Shown one piece after another: positions 1 through 8,585 of a stretch of 64,000 bases of DNA. This DNA comes from Dyella terrae (GTDB lineage: Bacteria > Pseudomonadota > Gammaproteobacteria > Xanthomonadales > Rhodanobacteraceae), in NCBI RefSeq assembly GCF_004322705.1, contig NZ_SIZZ01000001.1, forward strand, positions 186,001 to 250,000, written 5' to 3'. The position numbers and the translations under genes were made by a program. Below the pieces are notes generated by a model, which saw only the letters and a list, made by a program, of their open reading frames with translations, was not told the DNA's origin and did no database searches. Position 1 is the first letter of the stretch, and each line of letters begins with the position of its first letter.

Positions 1-1112
1 CGACCGAGCGTAACGATGCGCACAAGCTCATCGAGGAGTGCATGATCGCCGCCAACGTGCAGGCGGCCATGTTCCTGGAGAAACGCAAAATTCCTGCGCT
101 CTACCGCGCCCACGAGCCGCCGCCGGAAGAGAAGTACGAAGACCTCCAGCAGTTCCTGCGCGAGTTCAAGCTGCGCATGCCTCCGGTAAGCGAAGTAACG
201 CCCGGCGATTTCGCCGATGTCCTGCGCATGGTGCACGACCGTCCCGAGCGCGAGCTGATTCAGTCGGTATTGCTCCGTGCCCAAAGCATGGCGGCCTACC
301 AGCCCGAAAATCGCGGGCATTTCGGCCTGGCACTGGACGCATACGCACACTTCACGTCGCCCATCCGCCGCTATCCCGACCTCCTTGTCCACCGGGCCAT
401 TCGCTACGCGTTGACGGGCGGCAAGCCGTCCGACTATGCGTACAGCCCTGCGCAAATGGCGGCGATGGCGATTCATTGCTCGCAGCGCGAACGTCGTGCG
501 GAAGAGGCGGAGCGCGATGTGGACGAGCGCTACAAATGCGCATGGATGTCCAAGCATATTGGCAGCGAGTTCAATGGCACCGTCACGGGCGTCACGTCGT
601 TCGGCTTGTTCGTGGAGCTGGATGAGTCGAAAGTGTCTGGCCTGGTGCATATCAGCCAGCTCAGCAACGACTATTACCACTTCGATCCGGTTCGCCACTT
701 GCTCAAAGGTGAGCGCACCGGCGCTCAGTTCCGCCTGGGCGACCATGTGCGCGTGCAGGTGCTGCGCGCGAGTCTGGAGGATCGCAAGATCGACTTCCGG
801 TTGGTCGGTCGACGCGAAGCCTTCGTGCCGCCGGCGCGTGCGGCGCGTTCGTATGACTACGCCAATGCCGGCGAGCGCTATTCCTTGCCGAAGCGCGCGA
901 CAGGCGGGGCGCCTGCGCGGGATAATGCGCGCGATGGAGCGCCACCGTTCCGCGACAAGAAAACACCCAAAAGCGGCGTAAAGGCCAAGGCGGCACCGGG
1001 CAAGGACAAAGGCAAACCCAAACCCAAGCCCAAGGCCACCAGGATCGACAAGGCAAGCAAGCCCAAGCCGCCAAAAGCGGCCAAGCCCGGCAAGAACAAA
1101 GGCAAACGATGA
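1..1112 (+). CDS. rnr: Ribonuclease R, C-terminal part (5' end outside window)
   Basis: 3'-5' exoribonuclease of the RNase II/RNB family, which degrades structured RNA in the cytoplasm. The frame is open from base 3. The visible part holds the end of the RNB catalytic domain (ERNDAHKLIEECMIAAN, then HFTSPIRRYPDLLVHRAIR, the conserved C-terminal RNB signature). It is followed by an S1 RNA-binding domain (NGTVTGVTSFGLFVELDE, GLVHISQL) and a long Lys/Pro/Ala-rich basic tail of about 75 residues, as in other RNase R proteins. The stop codon overlaps the start of rlmB by 4 bases. An rnr-rlmB pair is a common gammaproteobacterial arrangement. The N-terminal cold-shock domains lie outside the window. 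Confidence 0.95.
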   Translation, partial: TERNDAHKLIEECMIAANVQAAMFLEKRKIPALYRAHEPPPEEKYEDLQQFLREFKLRMPPVSEVTPGDFADVLRMVHDRPERELIQSVLLRAQSMAAYQPENRGHFGLALDAYAHFTSPIRRYPDLLVHRAIRYALTGGKPSDYAYSPAQMAAMAIHCSQRERRAEEAERDVDERYKCAWMSKHIGSEFNGTVTGVTSFGLFVELDESKVSGLVHISQLSNDYYHFDPVRHLLKGERTGAQFRLGDHVRVQVLRASLEDRKIDFRLVGRREAFVPPARAARSYDYANAGERYSLPKRATGGAPARDNARDGAPPFRDKKTPKSGVKAKAAPGKDKGKPKPKPKATRIDKASKPKPPKAAKPGKNKGKR

Positions 1113-1855
1113 GCGAGAGTTGGATCGTCGGGATCAATCCCGTGGAAGGTGCGCTGAGTAATGATCCGGAGCGCATCAAGGAAGTGCTGGTCGAGAATGG
1201 CCAGCGCAATGCGCGCGTGCATGAACTGGCCGAGCGCGCCAAGGCGCTGCGTATTCCGGTGCATCACCGTCCGCGCGAGCAGTTGGAAAAGGTCGCCGGC
1301 GAAGCGCGTCACCAGGGTGTGGTCGCGCTGTATGTGGCCCCGCCGATGCGGGGTGAAAACGATATCGAGAGCCTCCTGGAGGCAGCTGGCAGCGAAGCGC
1401 TGGTACTGGTGCTCGATGGCGTGACCGATCCGCACAACCTCGGTGCCTGCCTGCGCAGCGCGGCTGCCGCCAACGCAACGATGGTCATCGTTCCGAAGGA
1501 TCGCGCCGTCGGCCTGACGCCGGTGGTGCGACGTGCCTCCGCCGGTGGCGCTGACCGTGTGCCGCTGGTTGCCGCGACCAATCTGGCTCGTGCGTTGCGC
1601 ACGCTCAAAGATGCGGGTGTCTGGATCACCGGTCTGGCCGGTGAAACCGACACATCCATTTACGACGTGGACCTCAAGGGCCCCGTGGCCCTCGTGCTCG
1701 GCAGCGAAGGCGAGGGCATGCGTCGACTCACCCGCGAAACCTGCGACTTCGTCGCGCGGATCCCGATGCCCGGCGTCATGGAGAGCCTCAATGTCTCCGT
1801 GGCCACTGGCGTTGTCCTGTTCGAAGCCTTGCGCCAACGAGGGAAAACACGATGA
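1109..1855 (+). CDS. rlmB: 23S rRNA (guanosine-2'-O-)-methyltransferase RlmB
   Basis: SPOUT-class methyltransferase that 2'-O-methylates G2251 in the peptidyl-transferase loop of 23S rRNA. The 248 residues are the normal family length. An N-terminal substrate-binding domain (about 1-75, starting IVGINPVEGAL) precedes the SpoU domain with all three motifs: DGVTDPHNLGACLRSA (motif 1, catalytic Arg), LVLGSEGEGMRRL (motif 2) and IPMPGVMESLNVSVA (motif 3), which form the trefoil-knot SAM site. It overlaps rnr by 4 bases and the next gene by 4 bases, so translational coupling is likely. Confidence 0.96.
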   Translation: MSESWIVGINPVEGALSNDPERIKEVLVENGQRNARVHELAERAKALRIPVHHRPREQLEKVAGEARHQGVVALYVAPPMRGENDIESLLEAAGSEALVLVLDGVTDPHNLGACLRSAAAANATMVIVPKDRAVGLTPVVRRASAGGADRVPLVAATNLARALRTLKDAGVWITGLAGETDTSIYDVDLKGPVALVLGSEGEGMRRLTRETCDFVARIPMPGVMESLNVSVATGVVLFEALRQRGKTR

Positions 1856-2136
1856 CCTTCCTGTGGCATGACTGGGCCGGTTACATCGGCGTCGTACTGG
1901 TGCTGCTTGCGTTCCTGCTCCTGCAGGCGCGCAAGGTGCATGGCAATGGCATCGTCTTCCAGCTGATGAATGTGCTGGGGGCGATCGGCGTGATGTTGTC
2001 GCTGCTCTTTGGCGTGATGAACTGGCCGTCCTTCATGATGCAGGTGGCCTGGTTAGCGATCGGCGTTTACGGCATCCTCAACAGCGCGCGCGTGCGTCGC
2101 GAGCTGCGGGATGTCGAGCGCAAGATCTCGACCTGA
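1852..2136 (+). CDS. Small integral membrane protein (CBU_0592-like)
   Basis: 94 residues with three hydrophobic segments (about 9-26, 35-55, 60-78) and a charged C-terminus (RVRRELRDVERKI). This resembles the small CBU_0592-type inner-membrane proteins, which have no assigned function. The ATG overlaps the rlmB stop by 4 bases, so it is the third gene of the rnr-rlmB operon. Probably real because of the tight coupling and clean membrane topology. No catalytic motif is visible. Confidence 0.8.
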   Translation: MTFLWHDWAGYIGVVLVLLAFLLLQARKVHGNGIVFQLMNVLGAIGVMLSLLFGVMNWPSFMMQVAWLAIGVYGILNSARVRRELRDVERKIST

Positions 2137-2178
2137 ATAGCGGGTCAGGCAGGCGTCGCCGCGGGTGATAAAATAAGC

Positions 2179-2198
2179 GGACCGGCGCAGTCCGGTCC
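2179..2198 (+). terminator. Hairpin after the rnr-rlmB operon
   Basis: Perfect 7-bp inverted repeat GGACCGG / CCGGTCC with a 6-base loop, directly before the guanidine-II riboswitch. It may end the upstream operon or form part of the riboswitch leader. No T-run follows, so intrinsic termination is doubtful. Confidence 0.4.
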
Positions 2199-2199
2199 G

Positions 2200-2245
2200 G
2201 CGGGGACGACCCTGCTGCGTTTCGTTTCCGCGGGGACGGCCCTGC
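2200..2245 (+). promoter_or_regulatory. Guanidine-II (mini-ykkC) riboswitch upstream of gdx
   Basis: Two nearly identical hairpins in tandem. The first pairs GCGGGG (2200-2205) with CCCTGC (2210-2215) around an ACGA loop. The second pairs GCGGGG (2230-2235) with CCCTGC (2240-2245) around an ACGG loop. The linker is 14 bases. Two stems closed by ACGR tetraloops are the defining signature of the mini-ykkC guanidine-II riboswitch. The next gene is a Gdx-type guanidinium exporter, the expected target. Guanidinium binding dimerises the loops and normally frees the ribosome-binding site; here AAGGAG lies just before the ATG at 2323. Confidence 0.9.
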
Positions 2246-2322
2246 TCATGCAAGACAGCCGTCCCGGTCGCGTTGAATGACTTCCGCTGGACCTGCGTTG
2301 ACGGCTCTCAAGGAGTGGCGTC

Positions 2323-2640
2323 ATGGCCTGGATCTATCTTTTCTTTGCCGGTCTGTTCGAAATCGGTTGGGCCATCGGCCTGAAATACACCGAGGGCTTT
2401 TCGAAGCTTTGGCCGACGATCGGCACGCTTGCCGCGATGACGGCGAGCATCATCCTGCTGGCGATGGCGGTGAAAACGCTGCCGATCGGTACCGCTTATG
2501 CGATCTGGACGGGCATCGGTGCGTTGGGTGCCGTGATTCTCGGTATCGCGCTGTTTGGTGATCCGGCGACGCCGCTGCGCCTGCTGTGCGTGGCCTTTAT
2601 TCTGGTCGGCATCATTGGCCTGAAGCTGACGAGCGCGTGA
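2323..2640 (+). CDS. gdx: Guanidinium exporter Gdx (SugE), SMR family
   Basis: 105 residues with four transmembrane helices, the length of small multidrug resistance proteins, which act as dual-topology dimers in the inner membrane. The first helix carries the essential Glu13 in [15 protein letters not shown]. The GWAIGLKYT context is typical of the Gdx/SugE subgroup, which exchanges guanidinium for protons, rather than of EmrE. The guanidine-II riboswitch upstream agrees with this. AAGGAG is placed correctly before the ATG. Confidence 0.93.
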   Translation: MAWIYLFFAGLFEIGWAIGLKYTEGFSKLWPTIGTLAAMTASIILLAMAVKTLPIGTAYAIWTGIGALGAVILGIALFGDPATPLRLLCVAFILVGIIGLKLTSA

Positions 2641-2653
2641 TCGGCGAAAGCTT

Positions 2654-2681
2654 CCCCTTCGGTGCGTTCGCACCGAAGGGG
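2654..2681. terminator. Bidirectional terminator between gdx and phoU
   Basis: Perfect 13-bp stem, CCCCTTCGGTGCG pairing with CGCACCGAAGGGG around a tight TT turn. It sits between the convergent gdx and phoU genes. T-runs are short on both sides. Confidence 0.7.
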
Positions 2682-2695
2682 GAGGTGCCAGAGCT

Positions 2696-3427
2696 TTACT
2701 CCTTGCCGCCCAGCTTCGTCATCTCCGGGCTGGAGGTGAAGTCGCGCTTGCTGCGCTGGGTGTTCAGCGGCTCGCCGTGCACCTGGAACCAGATGTTCTC
2801 GGCGATGTTGGTGGCGTGGTCGCCGATGCGCTCGATGTTCTTCGCCATGAACAGCAGGTGGGTGCATGGCGTGATGTTGCGCGGATCTTCCATCATGTAG
2901 GTCAGCAGCTGGCGGAAGTAGCCGGTATACGCTTCGTCCAGGTCAGCGTCGTCCTTCCATACCTGGTAGGCCCGTTCGGCATCGCGGTCGCGGTAAGCGA
3001 TCAGCACTTCGTTCACTTCCGCGGCGGCCAGCTCGGCGAGATAGGCCAGGCCGTTGGTCGGGGCGATCGGTGCCACCATCGACAGCGGAATCGAGCGCTT
3101 GGCCACGTTGGCAGCGTAGTCGCCGATGCGTTCGATATCGGCGGCGATGCGCAGCGCTGCGAACACGTTGCGCAGGTCACCGGCGATGGGCGCGCGCAGG
3201 GCGAGCAGACGCACGACGTCGTGGCTGATTTCCTGCTCGAGCAGGTCGATCGCGTCATCGTTGGCGACCACGCGCTGGGCGGCGCGCTCATCGCGACGTT
3301 CAACCACGTCGATGGCCGACTCAAGCTGACCGACGGCCAGCTGGCCCATGCGCACGATCTCGCCGGTCAGACGGGTCAGTTCGTCGTCATAACTCTTGAT
3401 GATGTGTTCCTTGCTGCTGCCGCTCAT
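2696..3427 (-). CDS. phoU: Phosphate signalling accessory protein PhoU
   Basis: Cytoplasmic helical protein linking the Pst transporter to the PhoR-PhoB two-component system; it restrains Pho activation when phosphate is plentiful. 243 residues with two PhoU repeats, each a three-helix bundle carrying the metal-binding E-R-x-x-D signature: DIERIGDYAANVAKR near residue 100 and NIERIGDHATNIAENI near residue 205. Last gene of pstSCAB-phoU, about 96 bases after pstB. phoR and phoB are not in the window. Confidence 0.95.
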   Translation of the reverse strand: MSGSSKEHIIKSYDDELTRLTGEIVRMGQLAVGQLESAIDVVERRDERAAQRVVANDDAIDLLEQEISHDVVRLLALRAPIAGDLRNVFAALRIAADIERIGDYAANVAKRSIPLSMVAPIAPTNGLAYLAELAAAEVNEVLIAYRDRDAERAYQVWKDDADLDEAYTGYFRQLLTYMMEDPRNITPCTHLLFMAKNIERIGDHATNIAENIWFQVHGEPLNTQRSKRDFTSSPEMTKLGGKE

Positions 3428-3430
3428 AAG

Positions 3431-3517
3431 TCTTCTCGAGAAGAGGGAATGGTGAATGGAGAATAGGTACAGCAGGGCGGGCTTCTGCGATTCCCGATTC
3501 CCGATTTCCTATTCCCG
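3431..3517. repeat. GGGAAT-type imperfect inverted repeat between pstB and phoU
   Basis: On the minus strand a run of GGGAAT units (GGGAATAGGAAATCGGGAAT, then GGGAATCG) faces a diverged inverse copy (ATTCTCCATTCACCATTCCC) across about 25 bases. This would give a long imperfect hairpin in the polycistronic mRNA. Similar GGGAATCGGGAAT strings occur dispersed in xanthomonad genomes. Could be a REP-like element or an RNA-stability element. Confidence 0.5.
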
Positions 3518-3523
3518 GCTCTC

Positions 3524-4339
3524 TTAGCCGAAGCGTCCGGTGATGTAATCCTCGGTCTGCTTCTTGGTCGGCTTGGTAAAGATTTTCTCGGTGCGATCGA
3601 ACTCGATCAGCTCGCCAAGGTACATGAAGGCGGTCAGGTCGGACACGCGCGCCGCCTGCTGCATGTTGTGCGTGACGATGACGATCGTGTACTCGCTCTT
3701 GAGCTCTTCCACCAGCTGCTCGATGCGGCCAGTGGCAATCGGGTCGAGGGCGGAAGTTGGTTCGTCGAGCAGCAGTACTTCGGGCTTCAGCGCAATGCCG
3801 CGGGCGATGCAAAGACGCTGCTGCTGGCCGCCGGAGAGGCCTAGCGCGTTCTGCTTGAGCTTGTCCTTCACTTCGTCCCAGAGCGCGGCACTGCGCAAGG
3901 CCTGCTCGACGCGAATGTCCATGTCGGCGCGCGACAGGCGCTCGTGGTGGCGAATGCCGTAGGCCACGTTCTCGAAGATGGTCATCGGGAACGGTACCGG
4001 CTTCTGGAACACCATGCCCACCTTGCTGCGCAACTTGTTCATCGAGTAGCGCGAGTCGAGGATGTTCTCGTTGTCCAGGATGATCTCGCCCTTGGCTTCG
4101 AGCTTGGGGTAGATCGCGTAGATGCGGTTGAAGATGCGCAGCAGCGTTGACTTGCCGCAACCGGACGGACCGATGATGGCCGTGACCTTCTTCTCCGGGA
4201 TATCCATGTTGATGCCTTTCAGCGCATGGAAACCGTTGTAGTAGAAGTGCAGGTCGCGCACCTGCAGCTTGGTCGGTGCCAGCGGCGTCGACGTGGCCGT
4301 CGGCTGCGGATGGATGCCTGCGGCGGCGGACTCAGTCAT
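3524..4339 (-). CDS. pstB: Phosphate ABC transporter ATP-binding protein PstB
   Basis: ATPase that powers high-affinity phosphate import through PstCA. 271 residues. Walker [10 protein letters not shown] (about 58-66), Q-loop VFQKPVPFP, signature LSGGQQQR, Walker [13 protein letters not shown] and H-loop VTHNMQQA are all intact. The [15 protein letters not shown] stretch is typical of PstB. The start overlaps the end of pstA by 8 bases. The first 25 residues are a Pro/Thr-rich extension of unknown role. Confidence 0.97.
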   Translation of the reverse strand: MTESAAAGIHPQPTATSTPLAPTKLQVRDLHFYYNGFHALKGINMDIPEKKVTAIIGPSGCGKSTLLRIFNRIYAIYPKLEAKGEIILDNENILDSRYSMNKLRSKVGMVFQKPVPFPMTIFENVAYGIRHHERLSRADMDIRVEQALRSAALWDEVKDKLKQNALGLSGGQQQRLCIARGIALKPEVLLLDEPTSALDPIATGRIEQLVEELKSEYTIVIVTHNMQQAARVSDLTAFMYLGELIEFDRTEKIFTKPTKKQTEDYITGRFG

Positions 4340-5204
4340 GGGACACCTTGTTGCGAGAAAGGATCAGACGGGAAACGAGGCTCAACGCCAGCACGAACAT
4401 GGTGATCACGAATGCACCGGCCCAGGCGATGGCGTTGATCGCCGGATCCGGGTCCTTGGTGTACTCGTAGATCGCCTGCGGCAGCGAGGGCATCTTGTCC
4501 ATCGGGTTGAAGGTCATGAAGTTGTTGCCGAAGGCGGTGAACAGCAGCGGCGCGGTTTCGCCGCTGATGCGCGCCAGGGCCAGCAGTACGCCGGTGATGA
4601 TGCCCGACATCGATGCGCGCATCAGGATCTGCGTGGTTAGCTTCCACTGCGGCACGCCCAGCGACAGCGCGGCTTCGCGCAAGGTCGAAGGCACCAGACG
4701 CAGCATTTCATCCGTGGTGCGCACAATGACGGGCAGGGCGATGAGCGCGAGGGCCACGCCGCCGGCAAAGCCGGAGAAAGTGGTCGAGCCGTTGGTCAGC
4801 GCGGTCGTCGGCAACACGATGATGGTGTAGACGAACAGGCCTAGCACGATCGACGGGGCCGACAGCAGGATGTCGTTGAGGAAGCGGATCGCTTCGCCCA
4901 GGCGCGTGCGGTTGGCGTATTCGGCCAGCCACGCACCGGCCATCACGCCGATGGGTGTGGCGATGGCGATGCCGATGAAGTTGATGATCAGGCTGCCGAC
5001 CATGGCGTTGGCCAGGCCGCCGTTTTCGCGATACACCGAAATCTTGGTGAACAGGTTCCAGTTCATCGCGCCGATGCCCTGGCGCAGCGTTTCCCACAGG
5101 ATCCAGGCCAGGAAAACCAGGCCGATCAGGGTGGCGAAAGAGCTGAGGCCAAGCGCAACGACATTCGTGATGCGACGCTTGAGATAGAGCGCGGACGATT
5201 TCAT
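4332..5204 (-). CDS. pstA: Phosphate ABC transporter permease PstA
   Basis: Inner-membrane permease that pairs with PstC to form the phosphate channel. 290 residues, six predicted membrane helices, and the binding-protein-dependent transport signature ([17 protein letters not shown]) that forms the coupling helix contacting PstB. The start overlaps the pstC stop by one base (TGATGA) and the end overlaps pstB by 8 bases, so the three genes are translationally coupled. Confidence 0.96.
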   Translation of the reverse strand: MKSSALYLKRRITNVVALGLSSFATLIGLVFLAWILWETLRQGIGAMNWNLFTKISVYRENGGLANAMVGSLIINFIGIAIATPIGVMAGAWLAEYANRTRLGEAIRFLNDILLSAPSIVLGLFVYTIIVLPTTALTNGSTTFSGFAGGVALALIALPVIVRTTDEMLRLVPSTLREAALSLGVPQWKLTTQILMRASMSGIITGVLLALARISGETAPLLFTAFGNNFMTFNPMDKMPSLPQAIYEYTKDPDPAINAIAWAGAFVITMFVLALSLVSRLILSRNKVSHD

Positions 5205-6232
5205 CAGCGACCCTCCTTGTGGGCAAGGCGACGCAGCATGAGGCGGGCGATCAGCAGCACGATGAAGGTCACCACGAAGAGCAGGAAGGCCAGCGCCATC
5301 AGCGAGGATTTCTGGAGGCCAGCGGCCTCACCGAACTGGTTGGCGATAGTGGATGCGATCGACGCGCCCGGATCGAGCAGGGACGGCGAGAGCTTCATCT
5401 TGTTGCCGATGATGAAGGTCACGGCCATCGTTTCGCCGAGCGCGCGGCCGAGGCCCAGGAAAATGCCGCCGATCACCGCCGAGCGCGTATAGGGCAGCAC
5501 GATGTCCCATGCCACTTCCCAGGTGCTGGAGCCCAGCGCATAGGCCGACTCCTTCAGGCGCGTCGGCACGGTCTGGAACACTTCGCGCATCACCGAGGAG
5601 ATGAACGGGATGATCATCACCGCCAGCACGATGCCCGCGGTAAGCACGCTGCCGCCGAAGGGGTTGTCGTTGCCGAACATCTTGCCGATAAATGGGATGT
5701 GCTCGGCGACCCACGACACCTTGCCGTCGTCCGGTTCGTTACCGAGGTAATTGGTCAGCCAGGGTTTGATGTGATCGGCGAAGAACGGGGCGAAGATGAA
5801 AAGGCCCCACATGCCGTAGATGATCGAAGGAATGCCCGCCAGGAGTTCAATGGCCGAGGCCACGGGGGTGCGCAGCCATGCCGGCGCGACCTCCGAGAGG
5901 TACAGCGCGATGCCGAAGCTCACCGGAACGGCGATCAGCAGCGCGACAAACGAGGTAACCAGAGTGCCGAAGATCGGAACGAGCGCACCGTAGCGGTCGT
6001 CGCTGGGGTTCCATTCGCCACTGGTGAGGAATCCGAATCCAAACGTCGAGAAGGCTTCGCGGCCGCCCCACAAGGTAGCGCCGGCGGCGCCGAGCAGGCT
6101 GGCCAGCACCAGCAGGGCGCAGGCCTTGAGCATCCACCCGAACAGCTTGTCATCGCGGGCGTCCTTGCGGGCGCGCGTTTCCTGGGCGATCGGTACGGCT
6201 GCGGCAACCTGGTTCATGGGGAATCGGTCCAT
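5204..6232 (-). CDS. pstC: Phosphate ABC transporter permease PstC
   Basis: Inner-membrane permease, partner of PstA. 342 residues. About 40 polar residues precede the first membrane segment (LLVLASLLGAAGATLWGG). The coupling-helix motif is ESAYALGSSTWEVAWDIVLP. The periplasmic loop near 165-205 (DHIKPWLTNYLGNEPDDGK) is longer than in the E. coli protein but usual in xanthomonads. An alternative start lies at 6217. It follows pstS after 151 bases containing two hairpins. Confidence 0.94.
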   Translation of the reverse strand: MDRFPMNQVAAAVPIAQETRARKDARDDKLFGWMLKACALLVLASLLGAAGATLWGGREAFSTFGFGFLTSGEWNPSDDRYGALVPIFGTLVTSFVALLIAVPVSFGIALYLSEVAPAWLRTPVASAIELLAGIPSIIYGMWGLFIFAPFFADHIKPWLTNYLGNEPDDGKVSWVAEHIPFIGKMFGNDNPFGGSVLTAGIVLAVMIIPFISSVMREVFQTVPTRLKESAYALGSSTWEVAWDIVLPYTRSAVIGGIFLGLGRALGETMAVTFIIGNKMKLSPSLLDPGASIASTIANQFGEAAGLQKSSLMALAFLLFVVTFIVLLIARLMLRRLAHKEGR

Positions 6233-6305
6233 CCATCTCTGCGGGGCCGGTTGTACACGCTAACCGGTCGACATGACGCGTATGTGGCGTCTCTTTCAGC
6301 AACAA

Positions 6306-6331
6306 GCCGCCCCATCGTCCGAGGGGGCGGC
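6306..6331 (-). terminator. Second hairpin in the pstS-pstC gap
   Basis: GCCGCCCC pairs with GGGGCGGC (8 bp, 10-base loop). With the hairpin at 6351-6373 it lies between pstS and pstC in an operon that must be partly read through. Such paired hairpins usually protect the binding-protein mRNA and thin out downstream transcription. Confidence 0.55.
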
Positions 6332-6350
6332 CTGGAAGTGCATCCGGCCT

Positions 6351-6373
6351 GCCGGCGCCATGACGGCGCCGGC
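6351..6373 (-). terminator. Attenuating hairpin just after pstS
   Basis: GCCGGCGCC pairs perfectly with GGCGCCGGC around a 5-base loop, 10 bases after the pstS stop. There is no T-run, so it is more likely an mRNA 3'-end stabiliser or attenuator than a full terminator. Confidence 0.55.
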
Positions 6374-6383
6374 ATGGTGGAGA

Positions 6384-7418
6384 TTAGTGCTTGAACTCGC
6401 TGCCCCAGTACGCCTGGATCTTCTTGACCAGGGTGTCCGGCAGAGCGACGTAGTCGAGCGAGGCGGCGTCCTTCTGGCCGTTCTCGAGCGCCCACTTGAA
6501 GAACTCGAAAGCCACCTTGGTGTGCTCGGCGTTCTTCGGCTTCTTGTACATGACCACCCAGGTGGTGGCCGTGATCGGCCATGCCTGCGCGCCCGGGGCG
6601 TTGGTCATGATGACGTTGAAGTCCTTGGCGCTGGTCCAGTCCGCGGTGGCGGCGGCAGCGGCAAAGGCTTCGGCGTTCGGCTTGATGACGGCGCCGGAAG
6701 CGTTCTTCAGGTCAACCCAGGCGATCTGGTTCTTCACGGCATAGGCGTATTCGACGTAGCCGATCGAGCCCTTGATCTGCTTGACGTACTGCGACACGCC
6801 TTCGTTGCCCTTGCCACCCACGCCGGTCGGCCACTCGACGGCCGTGCCGAACTTCACCTTGTCAGCCCACTCCTTGTTGACCTTGGAGAGGTAGTTGGTG
6901 AAGTTGAACGAGGTGCCCGAACCGTCCGAGCGATGCACGACGGTGATCTTCTTCGCCGGCAGGTTGAGGCCCGGGTTCTGCGCCGTGATCTTGGGGTCGT
7001 TCCAGGTGGTGATCTTGCCCAGGAAGATGTCGGCCAGGGTGGTGCCGTCGAGCTGCAGCGAGTCGGCCTTGATGCCGTCGATGTTCACGACCGGCACGAT
7101 GCCGCCAACGACGACCGGGAACTGGCCCAGGCCGAACTTCTCGAGGTCTTCAGCCTTCAGCGGAGCGTCGGTCGCGCCGAAGTCGATGGTGCCTTCCTTG
7201 ATCTGCGCAACGCCGGCGCCCGAACCCACCGACTGGTAGTTCAGCTTGTTGCCGGTCTTCTCGGCGTACGCGGCGGACCACTTGGAAAGCACCGGGTACA
7301 CGAAGCTCGAACCCGCGCCGGTGATGTCCGTGGCGTGGGCCGACATGCCAAACATGGATGCCGCGGCGAACGCGACGGTCGCGCCGAGGCGAGTCAGAGA
7401 ATGCTTAGAGGTCAACAC
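6384..7418 (-). CDS. pstS: Periplasmic phosphate-binding protein PstS
   Basis: Captures inorganic phosphate in the periplasm and delivers it to PstCA. 344 residues. A signal peptide of about 29 residues (LTRLGATVAFAAASMFGMSAHA, cleaved before TDITGAG) precedes the mature N-terminus TGAGSSFVYPVLSKW. Phosphate-binding segments are visible: GAGSSF, GATDAPL and the RSDGSGTSFNF loop. First gene of the operon, with a Pho-box-like site about 85 bases upstream and an AAGGAG ribosome-binding site. Confidence 0.97.
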   Translation of the reverse strand: MLTSKHSLTRLGATVAFAAASMFGMSAHATDITGAGSSFVYPVLSKWSAAYAEKTGNKLNYQSVGSGAGVAQIKEGTIDFGATDAPLKAEDLEKFGLGQFPVVVGGIVPVVNIDGIKADSLQLDGTTLADIFLGKITTWNDPKITAQNPGLNLPAKKITVVHRSDGSGTSFNFTNYLSKVNKEWADKVKFGTAVEWPTGVGGKGNEGVSQYVKQIKGSIGYVEYAYAVKNQIAWVDLKNASGAVIKPNAEAFAAAAATADWTSAKDFNVIMTNAPGAQAWPITATTWVVMYKKPKNAEHTKVAFEFFKWALENGQKDAASLDYVALPDTLVKKIQAYWGSEFKH

Positions 7419-7502
7419 GGTGGCTCCTTAGGAAAAGGGTCTCGGGGGATTCCCGCCCGGCCGTATTTCATGCGCGCCGTGTTGCAATGAAATGAGTTAA
7501 TT

Positions 7503-7520
7503 GTTTCAGCTATATGACAT
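7503..7520 (-). promoter_or_regulatory. Pho-box-like PhoB site upstream of pstS
   Basis: On the minus strand ATGTCAT-ATAG-CTGAAAC matches the PhoB box (CTGTCAT, 4-base spacer, CTGTCAT) at 6 of 7 and 5 of 7 positions with the correct 11-base period. It ends about 85 bases before the pstS ATG and would replace the -35 element. Induction of pstS by PhoB under phosphate starvation is the expected consequence. Confidence 0.6.
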
Positions 7521-7715
7521 CGCGCCCCGGGCGAGCCGGAGCCTGGCCTGTGCAAGGGTGTTTCGAAGCCCTGTTTTTCGTTGCCGTACAGTCGCTTGCG
7601 TTGGCTTTGTGGCGCGTGCCCGCGAGCCGTCACGCGATGCGATGGCGCACGTTCTGTAACGGTGTTTCTTGCGATGGGCCGGCCGCAAACGGGGGCGGCG
7701 CGCCCGGGCGGGGGG

Positions 7716-8375
7716 TCAGATGACGCCCAGGCCGATGTGCTCGCGCTCGAAAGTCTCAAGTCGGCGCCACCGATTGACGATAGTGCAGAACAGCTCGGCG
7801 GTCCGTTCGGCGTCATAGATGGCCGAGTGGGCTTCCCGGGTATCGAAGACGTGCCCCGATGCCTGGACGGCCTTGCTCAGTACGGTCTGCCCGAAGGCCA
7901 GGCCGCTCAGGGTCGCGGTGTCGAAACTGCTGAAGGGATGGAAAGGATTGCGCTTGTGACCGACGCGACGCACTGCGGCGTTGAGAAAACCCAGGTCGAA
8001 CGCCGAGTTGTGGCCCACCAGGATGGCGCGCTGGCAATCGGCGTGGCGCATGGCCTCGCGAACGGCCTTGAAGATATGGTCCAGCGCGAGGCGTTCATCG
8101 AGTGCGCCACGCAGCGGGTTGTCCGGATCGATGCCGGTTACTTCCAGTGCTCGCGGGTCGATATTGGCGCCGGGGAAGGGCTCCACATGGGCCGATACGG
8201 CCGGGCGTGGGCGCAGGTAGCCATCGGCATCCATGTCGAGCGTGATGGCCGCAATCTCCAGGAGGGCGTCCCGCTCGGCGTCGAAGCCGCCCGTCTCCAC
8301 GTCCACGACGACCGGCAGGAAGCCGCGGAAGCGCTCGGCCATGCGGCCGGCCATGCTGTTGCAGAGATTCTCCAT
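7716..8375 (-). CDS. rnt: Ribonuclease T
   Basis: DEDDh-family 3'-5' exonuclease that trims the 3' ends of tRNA and other stable RNAs. The protein follows E. coli RNase T along its length. Motifs: Exo [12 protein letters not shown] (catalytic Asp, Glu), Exo [13 protein letters not shown], and Exo [17 protein letters not shown] with the catalytic His and Asp. [20 protein letters not shown] is a family hallmark. The start at 8375 gives 219 residues (E. coli has 215). An in-frame ATG at 8411 would add 12 residues; neither start has a convincing ribosome-binding site. Confidence 0.94.
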   Translation of the reverse strand: MENLCNSMAGRMAERFRGFLPVVVDVETGGFDAERDALLEIAAITLDMDADGYLRPRPAVSAHVEPFPGANIDPRALEVTGIDPDNPLRGALDERLALDHIFKAVREAMRHADCQRAILVGHNSAFDLGFLNAAVRRVGHKRNPFHPFSSFDTATLSGLAFGQTVLSKAVQASGHVFDTREAHSAIYDAERTAELFCTIVNRWRRLETFEREHIGLGVI

Positions 8376-8464
8376 CGGCGAAGCATACCAGCGGCCCCCG
8401 GATGGCCCCAACCGTTAGCACGGCGTCATGGGGATGTTTCAAAAAGGGCGGCGCTGTCTTCGAT

Positions 8465-8482
8465 CTGTCACACAACTGGCAT
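8465..8482 (+). promoter_or_regulatory. Pho box upstream of the plus-strand porin
   Basis: CTGTCAC-ACAA-CTGGCAT matches the PhoB direct-repeat consensus in 12 of 14 repeat positions with the canonical 4-base spacer. It lies 104 bases before the porin ATG at 8586. This is the best Pho-box match in the window and suggests the porin belongs to the phosphate-starvation regulon with pst. Confidence 0.7.
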
Positions 8483-8585
8483 CGAAGCGTAAAGGGTCGA
8501 TTCCAGACTTTCCGACAATTCCTACAAGCCTGGTCGCCGAAAGGGGGCGGTCCAGGTCACAACTACCAACATGCGGAGAACACCC

